Below, piece by piece: positions 1 through 9,798 of a stretch of 33,200 nucleotides of DNA; position 1 is the first letter of the stretch, and every line of letters begins with the position of its first letter. This stretch comes from Rubrobacter sp. (GTDB taxonomy: Bacteria; Actinomycetota; Rubrobacteria; Rubrobacterales; Rubrobacteraceae). Location of the stretch: contig JACCTS010000380.1 of assembly GCA_013812245.1 (NCBI GenBank), positions 1 through 33,200 of the forward strand. The letters run 5' to 3'. The notes below the pieces were generated by a model. It saw nothing but the letters and a program-made list of their open reading frames with translations. It did no database searches and had not been told where the DNA came from. A program made the position numbers and the translations under genes.

Positions 1-697
1 CTCTCCGTTTCGGGTTCTCCAGATCGTAGCCTACTTCGTCCTTCGTCCTCTCTCGTGTGGCGGAAGGGCGCGAAACTTTGTCTTCCCAGTACGTCTCTCC
101 GAACTTTTTCCTGGTATTTCTCTCCAGACGGGCGAACACATCGCCGACGTTCTGTTCGTCGTGACGAAAAGGAGAAAACGTGGTCCCGAACCTGTCGTTT
201 ACGCGTTGGATGACCTGTCCGAAGTCCCCTGTTACCTCTTCGAAGCGTCCCAGGACGTACGCGTCGCGGTACTTCTCGATCGTCTCGTAGAACGAGAGGT
301 AGTATCTGAGGGCCTGGTCGACGGATAATGGGTCTCGCACGGCGTAAGACAGCACGGCGTCTTTGGGGTTTCGTATCAGCACCAGGGTGGGTATCCGCCA
401 CCGTGCCGCCCGGATCACCTGCGCCGGAACGTGGAGACCGTAGGCAATGCGCACCTTCTCGCTTTGCGCCCTGCTGAAGGCCACCCTGGCAAACGAATTG
501 GCCGACCTCGGGAACCCCTCCATGACCAGTTGCGTGTCCGGGGTCACGACGCGCGCACGATCCTTGCGCGCCAGCCGGTACAGACTGTAGAAGACGGCTG
601 GGTGTTTGCCCGCGTAGATCTGGAACCACTTTTCGAGCTTGAAGACGGCTGGGTGTTCGCCCGCGTAGGGTCTTAACCGCTCCTCCACAGCTCTCAT
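1..697 (-). CDS. Sulfotransferase family protein (C-terminus beyond left edge)
   Basis: One uninterrupted minus-strand frame runs from an ATG at 697 off the left edge (about 232 residues visible). The PAPS-binding 5' loop is FPRSANSF at residues 62-69, and the 3'-phosphate motif RNPKDAVLSYAVRD lies at about 109-122; both fit the PF00685-type sulfotransferases, which move sulfate from PAPS to a sugar or other acceptor. No in-frame start lies upstream of 697 before a stop, and no strong SD is visible. The N-terminus holds a 17-residue duplication (YAGEHPAVF / YAGKHPAVF). It is divergent from the glycan genes to its right and, with the second sulfotransferase at 9791, suggests sulfation of the polymer made here. 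The acceptor is unknown. Confidence 0.85.
   Translation of the reverse strand, partial: MRAVEERLRPYAGEHPAVFKLEKWFQIYAGKHPAVFYSLYRLARKDRARVVTPDTQLVMEGFPRSANSFARVAFSRAQSEKVRIAYGLHVPAQVIRAARWRIPTLVLIRNPKDAVLSYAVRDPLSVDQALRYYLSFYETIEKYRDAYVLGRFEEVTGDFGQVIQRVNDRFGTTFSPFRHDEQNVGDVFARLERNTRKKFGETYWEDKVSRPSATRERTKDEVGYDLENPKRR
590..668. repeat. Two 28-bp direct repeats inside the sulfotransferase gene
   Basis: Bases 590-617 and 641-668 are the same 28-mer with one mismatch, offset by 51 bp, so 17 codons are duplicated in frame. On the coding strand each copy encodes YAG(E/K)HPAVF. Seen directly in the sequence. Confidence 0.9.
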
Positions 698-1005
698 TTT
701 GCCGCTTTTCGCCTGGCCACTCTACGTCTCACTTTCAACCTTATACAAGCTCACCGCGTGATACTACACGAACGACGATTTCATCGTTATCTACCCTCTG
801 AACAGATGGAACCACGTCTTCTCGCCCGTCGCCTGCGGGCACGGGCCCGCGCCGGTCACAACCGGACCCACGCGGATTACGAGATCTTCGTCTCCATCAA
901 GGACCGATAACGTGCGTCCGGCGGTATAGGTCAGCAACCGAGGTGGCCGCGGCTTCGGCGCGGGAAGGGCTCTCCGGGCGGTATACTTCTCCCTCGGAGG
1001 ACCCC
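698..1005. other. Intergenic stretch between divergent sulfotransferase and sugar-transferase genes
   Basis: No convincing gene. A 50-codon plus-strand frame (GTG 758 to TAA 910) and a short minus-strand frame through the same bases are open but match nothing I recognise; either could be a decayed gene end. A possible -10 (TATACT, 982-987) sits only 18 bases before the next gene's ATG, leaving room for a very short leader with its SD. No convincing -35 is seen. Confidence 0.5.
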
Positions 1006-2400
1006 ATGCGGATCATGAAAAACACTCTGAAGAGGCTTCTAAGCTTCAAATCCTTACGGCGGTCTTTGAGCTTCGTGGTTCTGGCGTTCGCGGACGGGCT
1101 CTCGTTGGTACTCGGTCTGTCCGGCGCGGCCTGGTTTTTGGGTGGTGATAGGTTGGACCCGGTCCTGGACCTCGCGCCATTGTTGCTGGCGGCCTGGATC
1201 TCCCTCTTCGCCGCATTCCGCCTCTACGATCGGGCACCGGTCCGCCGCAACCCGGGGGCGTTGATCGGGGCCGCCTTCTGCTGGGCTGGCCTTGCGGCGG
1301 TCGGGGCGGCGGTCTATCCGGGGACCGGGCTCGGGCTCGGCGAGATACTGCCGGCCGCCTTCCTCGCCCTGTCGTGCGCCGCCGCGATCAGGGTCCTCTA
1401 CGAGCAAATCATAGGCAGGATCTACCGCCGCGGCTTCGGCCAGTCGCCCGTCTTGGTGGTGGGTAGTGAAAGGGATCGGGCGCGGGTGCGCAGGACGATG
1501 GAAGACGCGCCGGGCGCCTACGCCCTGGCGGGCGAGGTTGACTTGGGAGACAAGGACCCCGATGCGCTACTAGCCGCGCTGCGAAGGGCGCTGGACCACA
1601 CGGATGCCCGGGGCGTCGTCCTCGTCGGGGCCGAGCGACTGCCCGACGACTACCTCCTGGAGTTGCTACGCTCCGTGCGGCTGCGCGGGGTGCCGCTCAG
1701 GGTCGTGCCAGGGGCCCTCGCCCTGATGCGGGGCCGCATAATCCTCTCCGAGGGTCTGGGCCTGCCGCTGCTCGAGGTCGGCTATCCCCGGCTGGACAAC
1801 ACCCAGAGGGCCCTCAAGCGGACCCTCGACATGGTGGTCTCCGTAGTTGGTCTCGTGCTCCTCTCCGTACCCTTCCTGGCCGTGGCCTTCGCCATCAGGC
1901 TCGATTCGCCTGGGCCGGTGTTCTTCCGCCAGAAACGGGTGGGAGCAGACGAGAGAATCTTCGTCTGCTTGATGTTCCGCTCAATGCAGGAGGAGGCGGA
2001 GCGGCACCTGCGGGAACTGGAAGCGTTGAACGAGGTCGAGGGGCCGATCTTCAAGATGAGGAACGACCCGCGCGTGACCAGGGTCGGGCGCTTTTTGCGG
2101 CGCTGGAGCATAGACGAGTTGCCTCAACTCGTGAACGTGCTCAAGGGTGAGATGAGCCTGGTCGGCCCCAGGCCCCTGCCGGTACGAGACTTCTTGCGGA
2201 TGGAGGAGGCCCACAAGAGACGGCTCGGGACCATCCCCGGGATGACGGGCTACTGGCAGACCAGCGGGCGCAGCGACCTCTCTTTTGAAGAGATGGTGCG
2301 CCTGGATCTCTACTACATGGAGAACTGGTCGCTCTCCTTTGACGTGAAGATCATACTCCGAACCCTGGGAGCAGTGCTGCGCCGCGAAGGCGCATATTAG
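1006..2400 (+). CDS. Polyprenyl-phosphate sugar-1-phosphate transferase (WcaJ/CpsE type)
   Basis: Integral membrane enzyme that starts exopolysaccharide repeat-unit assembly by moving a sugar-1-phosphate from a UDP-sugar to undecaprenyl phosphate. Residues ~20-140 hold the hydrophobic helices, followed by a Rossmann-like CoA-binding-fold middle region, then the catalytic bacterial sugar transferase domain from about K271 to the end: KRTLDMVVS, the DSPGPVFFRQKRVG motif, RWSIDELPQLVNVLKGEMSLVGPRPLP, and PGMTGYWQTSGRSDLSF. The 464-residue length is usual for the family. ATG 1006 was chosen because GGAGG (996-1000) lies 5 bases upstream; the frame is open further upstream to an alternative start at 943. 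The sugar specificity (glucose, galactose or other) cannot be read from sequence. Confidence 0.9.
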   Translation: MRIMKNTLKRLLSFKSLRRSLSFVVLAFADGLSLVLGLSGAAWFLGGDRLDPVLDLAPLLLAAWISLFAAFRLYDRAPVRRNPGALIGAAFCWAGLAAVGAAVYPGTGLGLGEILPAAFLALSCAAAIRVLYEQIIGRIYRRGFGQSPVLVVGSERDRARVRRTMEDAPGAYALAGEVDLGDKDPDALLAALRRALDHTDARGVVLVGAERLPDDYLLELLRSVRLRGVPLRVVPGALALMRGRIILSEGLGLPLLEVGYPRLDNTQRALKRTLDMVVSVVGLVLLSVPFLAVAFAIRLDSPGPVFFRQKRVGADERIFVCLMFRSMQEEAERHLRELEALNEVEGPIFKMRNDPRVTRVGRFLRRWSIDELPQLVNVLKGEMSLVGPRPLPVRDFLRMEEAHKRRLGTIPGMTGYWQTSGRSDLSFEEMVRLDLYYMENWSLSFDVKIILRTLGAVLRREGAY

Positions 2401-2416
2401 AATAGCCTGGCGGCAC

Positions 2417-2546
2417 GTCAGCCTGTCGACAATTTCAGCAAGAGAACCGGGGAGGAAAGCCCGGGCCCGCTATGTCTCCGGCCTGGGACGCGGTTGCTTT
2501 TGCGCGGCGTGGATGCGACGATCTAAACGGTAGCTGACAGGCTGAC
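2417..2546. repeat. 11-bp inverted repeat bracketing the 2401-2566 intergenic region
   Basis: GTCAGCCTGTC (2417-2427) is the exact reverse complement of GACAGGCTGAC (2536-2546), with 108 bases between. The right copy is part of a tandem 8-mer, GCTGACAG twice (2533-2548). Between the arms lies a G-rich block (2449-2474) that resembles the conserved GGGGAGGAAAG block of RNase P RNA, but the element is too short for that RNA. Similar GTCAGC iterations occur at about 31797-31824. Confidence 0.7.
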
Positions 2547-2566
2547 AGGCTACAGAGGGAGAGGTT

Positions 2567-3938
2567 TTGGCCGAGAGTTTCAGCGTCGGAGTGGTGGGGT
2601 CCGGGTACGTCGGGCTAGTGACGGGAGCCTGCCTGGCGCATGTCGGGCACAGGGTCGCGTGCGTGGACAAGAACGAGGCTCTGGTCGAGCAACTCCGGGA
2701 GGGCCGGATGCCGATCTTCGAGCCTGGCCTGGAGGAGTTCGTCTCGCGCGGCGTGCGGAGTAGCAGGCTCTCGTTTACTACGAGCCTGCCGGAGATCGTG
2801 CGCGACTCGGACGTGGTCTTTATCGCCGTGGACACCCCGCAGGGCGACGATGGCTCGGCGGACCTCGGGAGCGTCGCCGCCGTCGCCCGCAGCATAGGCG
2901 GCGCGCTGGCCGGGACACACCGCGAGCACCCGCTCGTCGTGGTCAACAAGAGCACCGTCCCCGTCGGCTCCGGTGACTACGTTTCGATGCTCGTCCGTGA
3001 AGGTGCCGCCGAAAACGATGGGGTGGACGTAGACTACCGCGTCGTATCCAACCCGGAGTTTTTGCGGGAGGGGAGCGCGGTCTACGATTCGCTGTTCCCA
3101 GACAGGATCGTGCTCGGCTCCGAGGGGCGCGACGCGCTGGACACCATGAGGGAACTGTACAAGCCCATAATCGAGCAAACCTTTCCGACGGAGATGGACC
3201 CGAGGCCGCGGGCGGCGGTGCCGTTCGTCACCACGGACCTGGCGAGCGCCGAGATGATCAAATACGCCGCCAACGCCTTCCTTGCCACCAAGATCAGCTT
3301 TATCAACGAGATCGCCAACGTCTGCGAGCTTGTCGGCGCGGACGTCTCCAGCGTGGCGACGGGCATAGGGCTGGACGCCCGCATCGGCAGCCGCTTCCTG
3401 AACCCCGGCATCGGATGGGGTGGCTCTTGCTTCCCTAAGGACGTCTCGGCGCTGCGTTCCATAGCCCGCGAGTACGATTACGAGCCGACGCTCCTGGATT
3501 CCGTGGTCTCAGTGAACGAGCGTCAGCGGCGGCGTGTGATCTCCAAGCTCCAGCACGACCTGCACACCCTGAAGGGCAAGCGCATCGCCCTGCTCGGCCT
3601 CGCCTTCAAGCCGAATACCGATGACATCAGGGAGGCCCCGAGCCTGGAGATCGCCCGTGCCCTCGTCTCCCGCGGCGTGCGGGTGATGGGCTACGACCCC
3701 GTGGCCGGAAAGGCCGCCGCCCGTCGTCTCCCCGATCTCAAGGTCGTATTCGACCCCTACGAGGCGCTCTCCGGGGCGCACGCGGCGGTCGTGGTCACGG
3801 AGTGGGAGGACATCCGGGGCCTCGACCTGAAGGAGGCTTCGTCCCTCATGGAGCCACCGAAGCTCCTGGTGGACGGCCGCAACGCCCTGGACGCGACCCT
3901 GGCCCGCGACGCCGGGCTGCTCTATAGGGGCTTCGGGC

Positions 3939-3946
<8 letters not shown>
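2567..3946 (+). CDS. ugd: UDP-glucose 6-dehydrogenase
   Basis: Cytoplasmic NAD-dependent enzyme oxidising UDP-glucose to UDP-glucuronate. The N-terminal dinucleotide fold begins [17 protein letters not shown] (residues ~8-24). The catalytic cysteine is C288 in the block [12 protein letters not shown], and the C-terminal UDP-binding domain contains [18 protein letters not shown]. The 459-residue length is close to the family's usual ~440. The start is TTG 2567, behind a purine-rich GGGAGAGG; no ATG or GTG is better placed. The end overlaps the next gene by 8 bases, so the product, UDP-glucuronate, is probably fed straight to the decarboxylase encoded next. Alternative: a UDP-N-acetylmannosamine or GDP-mannose dehydrogenase of the same superfamily, but the coupling to UXS favours UDP-glucose. 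Confidence 0.92.
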
Positions 3947-4906
<960 letters not shown>

Positions 4907-4910
<4 letters not shown>

Positions 4911-5824
4911 GGGTTCTTGTCACCGGCGGGGCTGGCTTCATCGGGTCGCACGTGGCAGATCACCTTCTGGAGCGCGGTTACGAGGTTGCCGTCGCGGACA
5001 ACCTCTCGACCGGGAAGCGGGAGAATGTCCCCGAGGGCGCCAGCTTCTACGAAGCTGACGTCCGTTCCGGGCTCGATGAAGTTTTCGAGGAGTTCAGGCC
5101 GGAGGTAGTCGCGCATCAGGCGGCCCAGATGGACGTGCGCCGCAGCGTCCGTGAGCCGGATTTCGACGCGGACGTGAACGTGATCGGCACCGTCCGGCTG
5201 TTGCAGAACTGCGTGGAGCACGAGGTCCAGAAGTTCGTCTTTGCTTCGACAGGCGGGGCGGTCTACGGCGAGCAGCGGGAGTTTCCGGCCCCGGAGGACC
5301 ATCCGCAGTACCCCGTTTCTCCTTACGGCGTCTCCAAGCTGGCCGGGGAACGGTACCTGCATTACTACGAGACACAGTACGGGCTTCCGTACGTGGCCCT
5401 GCGCTACGCCAACGTGTACGGCCCGCGCCAGGACCCGCACGGTGAGGCCGGGGTGGTGGCCATCTTCTGCGGCAACCTGCGCGATGGCCGGACCTCGACC
5501 ATCAACGGCACAGGAGAGCAGACCCGCGACTACGTGTACGTTGGTGACGTGGCCCGCGCCAACGTCCTCGCCCTGGAGAGTGAGACCCCTCCCGGCGCAT
5601 ACAACGTGGGTACTGGCGTAGAGACGGATGTGAACCGTCTCTACGAGTTGCTGCTGGAAGCGTCCGGCAAGGATTTGCCTCCGGAGCACGGTCCCGGCAA
5701 GCCGGGCGAGCAGAGCCGCAGCAGCGTGTCTCCGGCGCGTGCCGGAGATACTTTCGGATGGCGGCCTGAGATGGACCTCGCGGCGGGGTTGCGGGAGACA
5801 CTACGCTTCTTCGGCGCCGCGTAG
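4907..5824 (+). CDS. NAD-dependent nucleotide-sugar epimerase, UDP-glucose 4-epimerase-like
   Basis: Extended SDR enzyme expected to interconvert UDP-glucose/galactose or the C4 epimers of a UDP-hexuronate or pentose. NAD motif [10 protein letters not shown] at residues 6-15; STGGAVYGE carries the catalytic Ser/Thr region, and [11 protein letters not shown] gives the YxxxK pair; [12 protein letters not shown] and [14 protein letters not shown] complete the GalE-like pattern. At 305 residues it is of the short actinobacterial/Deinococcus GalE class. The ATG overlaps the stop of the upstream decarboxylase gene (ATGA, 4907-4910), so three nucleotide-sugar genes form one coupled unit. Substrate is not determinable by eye: with UDP-xylose upstream, UDP-arabinose formation is also possible. 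Confidence 0.85.
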
Positions 5825-5892
5825 GAACACGGAGTATGCGCCCCGTCGGGGTTGATGCCTTGCCAAAGGGCTCTGCAGGGGTTAAATACGAG

Positions 5893-5909
5893 TATATTGC
5901 GTTACGCAA
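5893..5909 (+). promoter_or_regulatory. Possible -10 with small palindrome before the sulfatase-like gene
   Basis: TATATT (5893-5898) is followed by a 13-bp palindrome TTGCG-TTA-CGCAA (5897-5909), in an A/T-rich pocket 33 bases before the start codon. It could be a promoter with an operator. No -35 at 17 bp is obvious. Confidence 0.35.
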
Positions 5910-5941
5910 GAAACCGGTGAATTTTTCCGAGAAGGAGCAGG

Positions 5942-7405
5942 TTGCGCCGCACGCTGACGCGCAAAGAATTTCTGAAGGCGGCCGGAGCAGGGACCGCGGG
6001 GACCGCCCTTCTGGGTTCTTCGGCCGCCAGTTCGGGCTGCGCCTATCTTCCTAGTGGAGGGTCGAGAATGAACGTGATAATGGTGATCCTGGACAGCTTC
6101 CGCAAGGACCACATCGGGGTCTACGGGAACGATTGGATCCGGACCCCCAACCTCGACGCCCTGGCGGGGGAGAGCCTGCGCTTCACGCGGGCGTACCCCG
6201 AGTCCATCCCCACCATCCCCGCCCGCCGGGCCATCTATACCGGCATAAGGACCTGGCCTTTCAGGAACTGGATCCCCCAGAAGGGAGAGACCTACTTCCC
6301 GGCTGGCTGGCAGCGCATCCCCGAAGATGAGACCACCCTCACGGAGATCCTAAAACCCGAGGGCTACAACACGGTCCTCATCACCGACACCCAGCACGAG
6401 TTCAAGGCTTCGATGAACTTTCAGCGCGGTTTCGACGTCTTCGACTTCATCCGGGGTCAGGAACGTGATCACTACCGCTCCACGCTCTCCATCCCCGAGA
6501 GCCAGGTTAACCGCTACACGGTCCCAGGCAACGATGGAAGCATGCGCGACAAGGTCCGGCAGTACCTCGCCAACACCCGCCACCGCAAGGGAGAAGAGGA
6601 TTACTTTGCGCCGCAGGTCTTCACCCGCTCCGGAGAGTTCCTGGAACTGGCCCGCGAGGCCCAGCCGTTCTTCCTCGTGGTGGATTCTTTCGATCCCCAC
6701 GAGCCCTGGGACCCGCCCGAGGAGTACGTCAACATGTACAGCGACGGCTACGACGGCCCCGAGCCCATCGTCCCCAACTACAGCAAGGACGATTGGATCA
6801 CCGACCGCGAGCTCGAAAGGATGCGCGCCCTCTACGCCGCGGAGGTCACGATGGTGGACCGCTGGCTGGGAAATTTCCTGAACCGGGTGGACGATCTCGG
6901 GCTCGCGGAGAACACTCTGCTCATGGTCCTCTCCGACCACGGCGTCGCCCTCGGAGAGCACGGCTACACCGGCAAGCCTTTCCCGGCTCTCTATCCTGAG
7001 CTCACGGACGTTCCATTCTTCATCCGCCATCCCGAGGGCAGGGGCGCGGGAGAGACCAGCGACTACTTCGCCTCCATCCACGACGTAGCCCCAACGGTGC
7101 TCGGCGCCCTGGGCATCGAGCAGCCGGGTGCGATGAACGGGCAGGATCTCACCCCGATCCTCGACGGCGGAGCGCCGGAAGAGGAGCGCCCCCACTTTAC
7201 TTTAGGCTACGATGATTATGTCTGGGCCCGCGACGAGCAATACATAATGTCCGCCCGCAACGACCGGACGGAGGCGAATCTCTTTGATCTGGAGGCCGAC
7301 CCGGACATGAAGAACAACATCGCCGGCGGCAATCCCGACATCGTAAAGCGCATGTTCGAGGACTACGTGCTTGCGGATGCGGGGGGTCCTCTGCCAAAGT
7401 ATTGA
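5942..7405 (+). CDS. Exported sulfatase-superfamily lipoprotein with Thr at the catalytic position
   Basis: Alkaline-phosphatase/sulfatase fold protein of 487 residues. The N-terminus looks like a Tat-type lipoprotein signal: TRKEFLK (RK rather than RR) then a hydrophobic stretch and C33 in SSGC. Metal ligands are visible as D51 (ILDSFRKDHIG) and D332-H333 (VLSDHGVALGEHG). The motif that in true sulfatases is C/S-x-P-x-R reads T91-I-P-A-R95, so no formylglycine can form. A Thr nucleophile is known from phosphoethanolamine and lipoteichoic acid transferases of the same superfamily, so phosphoester or phospho-transfer chemistry on the surface glycan is as likely as desulfation. TTG start with GGAG (5934-5937) 4 bases upstream. 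Sits inside the glycan cluster. Confidence 0.82.
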   Translation: MRRTLTRKEFLKAAGAGTAGTALLGSSAASSGCAYLPSGGSRMNVIMVILDSFRKDHIGVYGNDWIRTPNLDALAGESLRFTRAYPESIPTIPARRAIYTGIRTWPFRNWIPQKGETYFPAGWQRIPEDETTLTEILKPEGYNTVLITDTQHEFKASMNFQRGFDVFDFIRGQERDHYRSTLSIPESQVNRYTVPGNDGSMRDKVRQYLANTRHRKGEEDYFAPQVFTRSGEFLELAREAQPFFLVVDSFDPHEPWDPPEEYVNMYSDGYDGPEPIVPNYSKDDWITDRELERMRALYAAEVTMVDRWLGNFLNRVDDLGLAENTLLMVLSDHGVALGEHGYTGKPFPALYPELTDVPFFIRHPEGRGAGETSDYFASIHDVAPTVLGALGIEQPGAMNGQDLTPILDGGAPEEERPHFTLGYDDYVWARDEQYIMSARNDRTEANLFDLEADPDMKNNIAGGNPDIVKRMFEDYVLADAGGPLPKY

Positions 7406-7449
7406 GTTGGTAAGACGCACGGTTCAGGGATAAGCACACGGGAGAGGCA

Positions 7450-8076
7450 TTGCGCGGTCTGATTCGGTTCCTCATAAGGTGGGTCGGGCTGCTGTGCGTG
7501 CCCGGCGGCGCGCTGTGGGCGCTCGCGCCCCTGGGTGTCCATCTCTCCGACCTCAAGTTCAAGACCCCCGATGTGTTCTGGAAGCTCTTTCCCTCGGCCC
7601 CGCTGCTACTTCTGGTGGGCCTGATCGGGCTGCAGCTCCGGCAATCAGGCCGCTCCGGCTGGCTGGAGAAAATCGGATTTTTCGCGGCGGCCGTGGGGCT
7701 CGTGCTGATCATCATGGGCGACGTGGGCCTGTACTGGCTCCGGCTGGACAACATCTACATCATGACGGCCCCCGCCTGGAGGACCTTCCGGCTGGGGCTC
7801 CTTCTGCTGGCCGCGGGCTCGATGCTCTTCGGGATCTTTGCCCCGAAGGATGGCGCTTTGCCGACCTGGGGATTGTTGCCGTTCGTGATCGGGGGCCTAT
7901 GCGGCCTGATCTCCTTCCTCCACGACTTCGGGACGTCCGGGGCGGTGCTGTGGGCGATCTTCGGCGCCGGCTGGGTCTGGCTGGGTCTCTCCCTGCTAAT
8001 CCACGGTCTCGTGTCCTTCTGGCGCAAAAAGCGCGCTTCTACGCGATCCTCGCCTCCCGCGCCAAAACCTCTATAA
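7450..8076 (+). CDS. Multi-pass membrane protein of unknown function
   Basis: A 208-residue very hydrophobic protein that I do not recognise. About five to six membrane helices are visible: ~10-28, 45-62, 74-92, 110-128, 138-157 and 165-190, with a basic proline/serine-rich tail (RKKRASTRSSPPAPK). TTG start at 7450 behind a strong purine tract GGGAGAGG. It lies 44 bases after the sulfatase-like gene and just before the flippase, so a role in glycan export or assembly is possible but only from context. No catalytic motif was seen. Confidence 0.7.
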   Translation: MRGLIRFLIRWVGLLCVPGGALWALAPLGVHLSDLKFKTPDVFWKLFPSAPLLLLVGLIGLQLRQSGRSGWLEKIGFFAAAVGLVLIIMGDVGLYWLRLDNIYIMTAPAWRTFRLGLLLLAAGSMLFGIFAPKDGALPTWGLLPFVIGGLCGLISFLHDFGTSGAVLWAIFGAGWVWLGLSLLIHGLVSFWRKKRASTRSSPPAPKPL

Positions 8077-8077
8077 T
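8072..8077 (+). promoter_or_regulatory. Consensus -10 (TATAAT) for a leaderless flippase mRNA
   Basis: TATAAT ends 8 bases before the GTG at 8086, so transcription would begin at or next to the start codon. There is no SD before that GTG. No -35 match at 17 bp; actinobacterial leaderless promoters often rely on the -10. Confidence 0.6.
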
Positions 8078-8085
8078 CTAGCGCC

Positions 8086-9798
8086 GTGACTATGGAAGGA
8101 AACTCGCCGCGCGGTGAGGCCGTGCCCGACGGAGAGCCCGGAACGGGGGCCGAAAGACACGCCCGGCCGCCCGAAGCGGCAGGCGACGCTCCCTCCGGGG
8201 TACCGGGCGTCGCCGAGACCGACTCGCTCGGTGAAGACAAGGACGACTCCTACGTTGCGCGGGTAGCGAGGGGAGCCGGCATCAGCACGGCGGGGCAGGG
8301 GATCGGGCGCGTGCTCGGCTACTTCTCTCTGCTCGCCATGGCACGTCTGTTCGGGCCCACGGCACAAGGCTTCTACCAGGCGGGTGTCGCCATTTTGAAT
8401 GGCGCGCAGATCCTGTCGCGCTTCGGCATGGAGAACGGTGTTGTGCGCTACGTAGCCCATTACCGGGCGCAGGAGGACACCGCAAGAGTCAAGGGGACGA
8501 TAATCCAGGCTGTTGCGATCACCTTCGCCTTGAGTATGGTCATTTCCGCCATCATGTTCCTCGGGGCAAGCTTGGAGATCGTGCAAAACTGGGAGTTCCG
8601 GGACTACTCCATGGCGCCGGTGCTCCGGGCTTTCGCGGTCGTGTTGCCGTTCTTCGTGTTCATGATGATGCTACTCTGGGCTACGCAGGGGTTCCAGACG
8701 GTCACCTACGCGAGCTACGTACAGCAGATAATCCGCCCCGCGTTGTTCCTGGGATTCCTCTTCGTCTTCTACCTGCTAGGTACGGAGACCGTGGGTATCA
8801 TAGCGGCCTACGGCATCTCTATGGCGTTGGGCTCCGCGGTCGCCGTCTACTATCTGTGGAAGTTGTTTCCGGAGATCTTCGACCGCAGCGTTCCGGCGAA
8901 GTTCGAGACCAAGGCGCTGTTCAACGTCTCGGTGCCGATGAGCATTACCACCGGCGCGCAGTACCTCAACACGTGGTCGGCGCTGCTTGTGCTTGGGATC
9001 TTCGCGATCGGGCCCCCCGTGGCGGTCTTCGGCACCGCCGCCCGCACGGCTACGCTCTCGACCATCGTGCGCTTCGCTTTCTCCGGCATCTTCTCTCCGA
9101 TGATCTCCAGTTTTTACTCACGCGGGGAGATGGGTGACCTCGACCGGCTCTACAAAGACATATCTCGCTGGATCTTTACGGGCGCGTTCGGCATCTTTTT
9201 GCTGCTCGCGTTGCTCTCCTACGAGGTCCTGGCCGTCTTCGGCGAGAAGTACATCGAAGGCATCGCGGCCCTGATCATCGTGGCCGTGGCGCAGCTCTAC
9301 AGTTCCGCTGTCGGCCCGACGCCGCGGATGCTTGCGATGACCGAGAACCAGAACGTCGTCATGATCGCCACCGCTATCGCGGCCATGATCGGTCTCTCCG
9401 TCAGCACCGTCCTAATCGTGACCGCGCCTACTTCTGAAGGCAAGATCCTCGGCGCCGCCATCGGAATGGCCTCTGGCATCGTCATAGAGAACACGGCCAC
9501 CCTACTGGCCGTCCGACGACGCCTCGGCTTCTGGCCGTATAACCTCGCGTGGCTGAAGCCGCTGCTTGCCGGCCTGGCCGCCGCCGCGCTGGCCTTCCTG
9601 GTAAACCTGTTTCTGCCTATGCCGGTGCTCATCACCATAGCGGTCGTCGGGGCGATCTTTGGGACAGGTTACCTGGCACTGCTATTCTTATTCGGGCTCT
9701 CTGAGACGGACAAGGAGTTCCTCGGAGCCTTCTGGAACGTCGCGCAGCGCGTACTGCGGCGAGGTCGGCGTTCCGGTGGGGAAGAGGGCCGTGGATAA
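8086..9798 (+). CDS. Oligosaccharide flippase (Wzx/MATE-like polysaccharide exporter)
   Basis: A 570-residue polytopic protein of the MOP superfamily expected to flip undecaprenyl-linked glycan repeat units across the membrane. About 12-14 hydrophobic helices run from residue ~65 to ~555. The first ~45 residues are a hydrophilic acidic, proline/glycine-rich extension that is not typical of the family, followed by the family-like RVARGAGISTAGQGIGRVLGYFSLLAMARLFGP amphipathic start (given here only to mark the boundary at about residue 52). The C-terminus ends in a basic RRGRRSGGEEGRG tail. GTG 8086 fits the leaderless -10; ATG 8092 in frame is an alternative. It overlaps the following sulfotransferase by 8 bases. 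Which glycan it carries is inferred from neighbours. Confidence 0.85.
   Translation: MTMEGNSPRGEAVPDGEPGTGAERHARPPEAAGDAPSGVPGVAETDSLGEDKDDSYVARVARGAGISTAGQGIGRVLGYFSLLAMARLFGPTAQGFYQAGVAILNGAQILSRFGMENGVVRYVAHYRAQEDTARVKGTIIQAVAITFALSMVISAIMFLGASLEIVQNWEFRDYSMAPVLRAFAVVLPFFVFMMMLLWATQGFQTVTYASYVQQIIRPALFLGFLFVFYLLGTETVGIIAAYGISMALGSAVAVYYLWKLFPEIFDRSVPAKFETKALFNVSVPMSITTGAQYLNTWSALLVLGIFAIGPPVAVFGTAARTATLSTIVRFAFSGIFSPMISSFYSRGEMGDLDRLYKDISRWIFTGAFGIFLLLALLSYEVLAVFGEKYIEGIAALIIVAVAQLYSSAVGPTPRMLAMTENQNVVMIATAIAAMIGLSVSTVLIVTAPTSEGKILGAAIGMASGIVIENTATLLAVRRRLGFWPYNLAWLKPLLAGLAAAALAFLVNLFLPMPVLITIAVVGAIFGTGYLALLFLFGLSETDKEFLGAFWNVAQRVLRRGRRSGGEEGRG

Noticed and set aside
698-1005. Small gene at 758-910
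   Set aside because: 50 codons, no SD, no recognisable motif, and a competing open frame on the other strand.
2449-2474. RNase P RNA gene
   Set aside because: Only the GGGGAGGAAAG-like block matches; the region is ~165 bases, too short, and the conserved 3' ACAGAA-type block is absent.
9659-9790. N-terminal extension of the second sulfotransferase
   Set aside because: These codons lie inside the flippase gene and translate to low-quality sequence; the P-loop begins right after GTG 9791.
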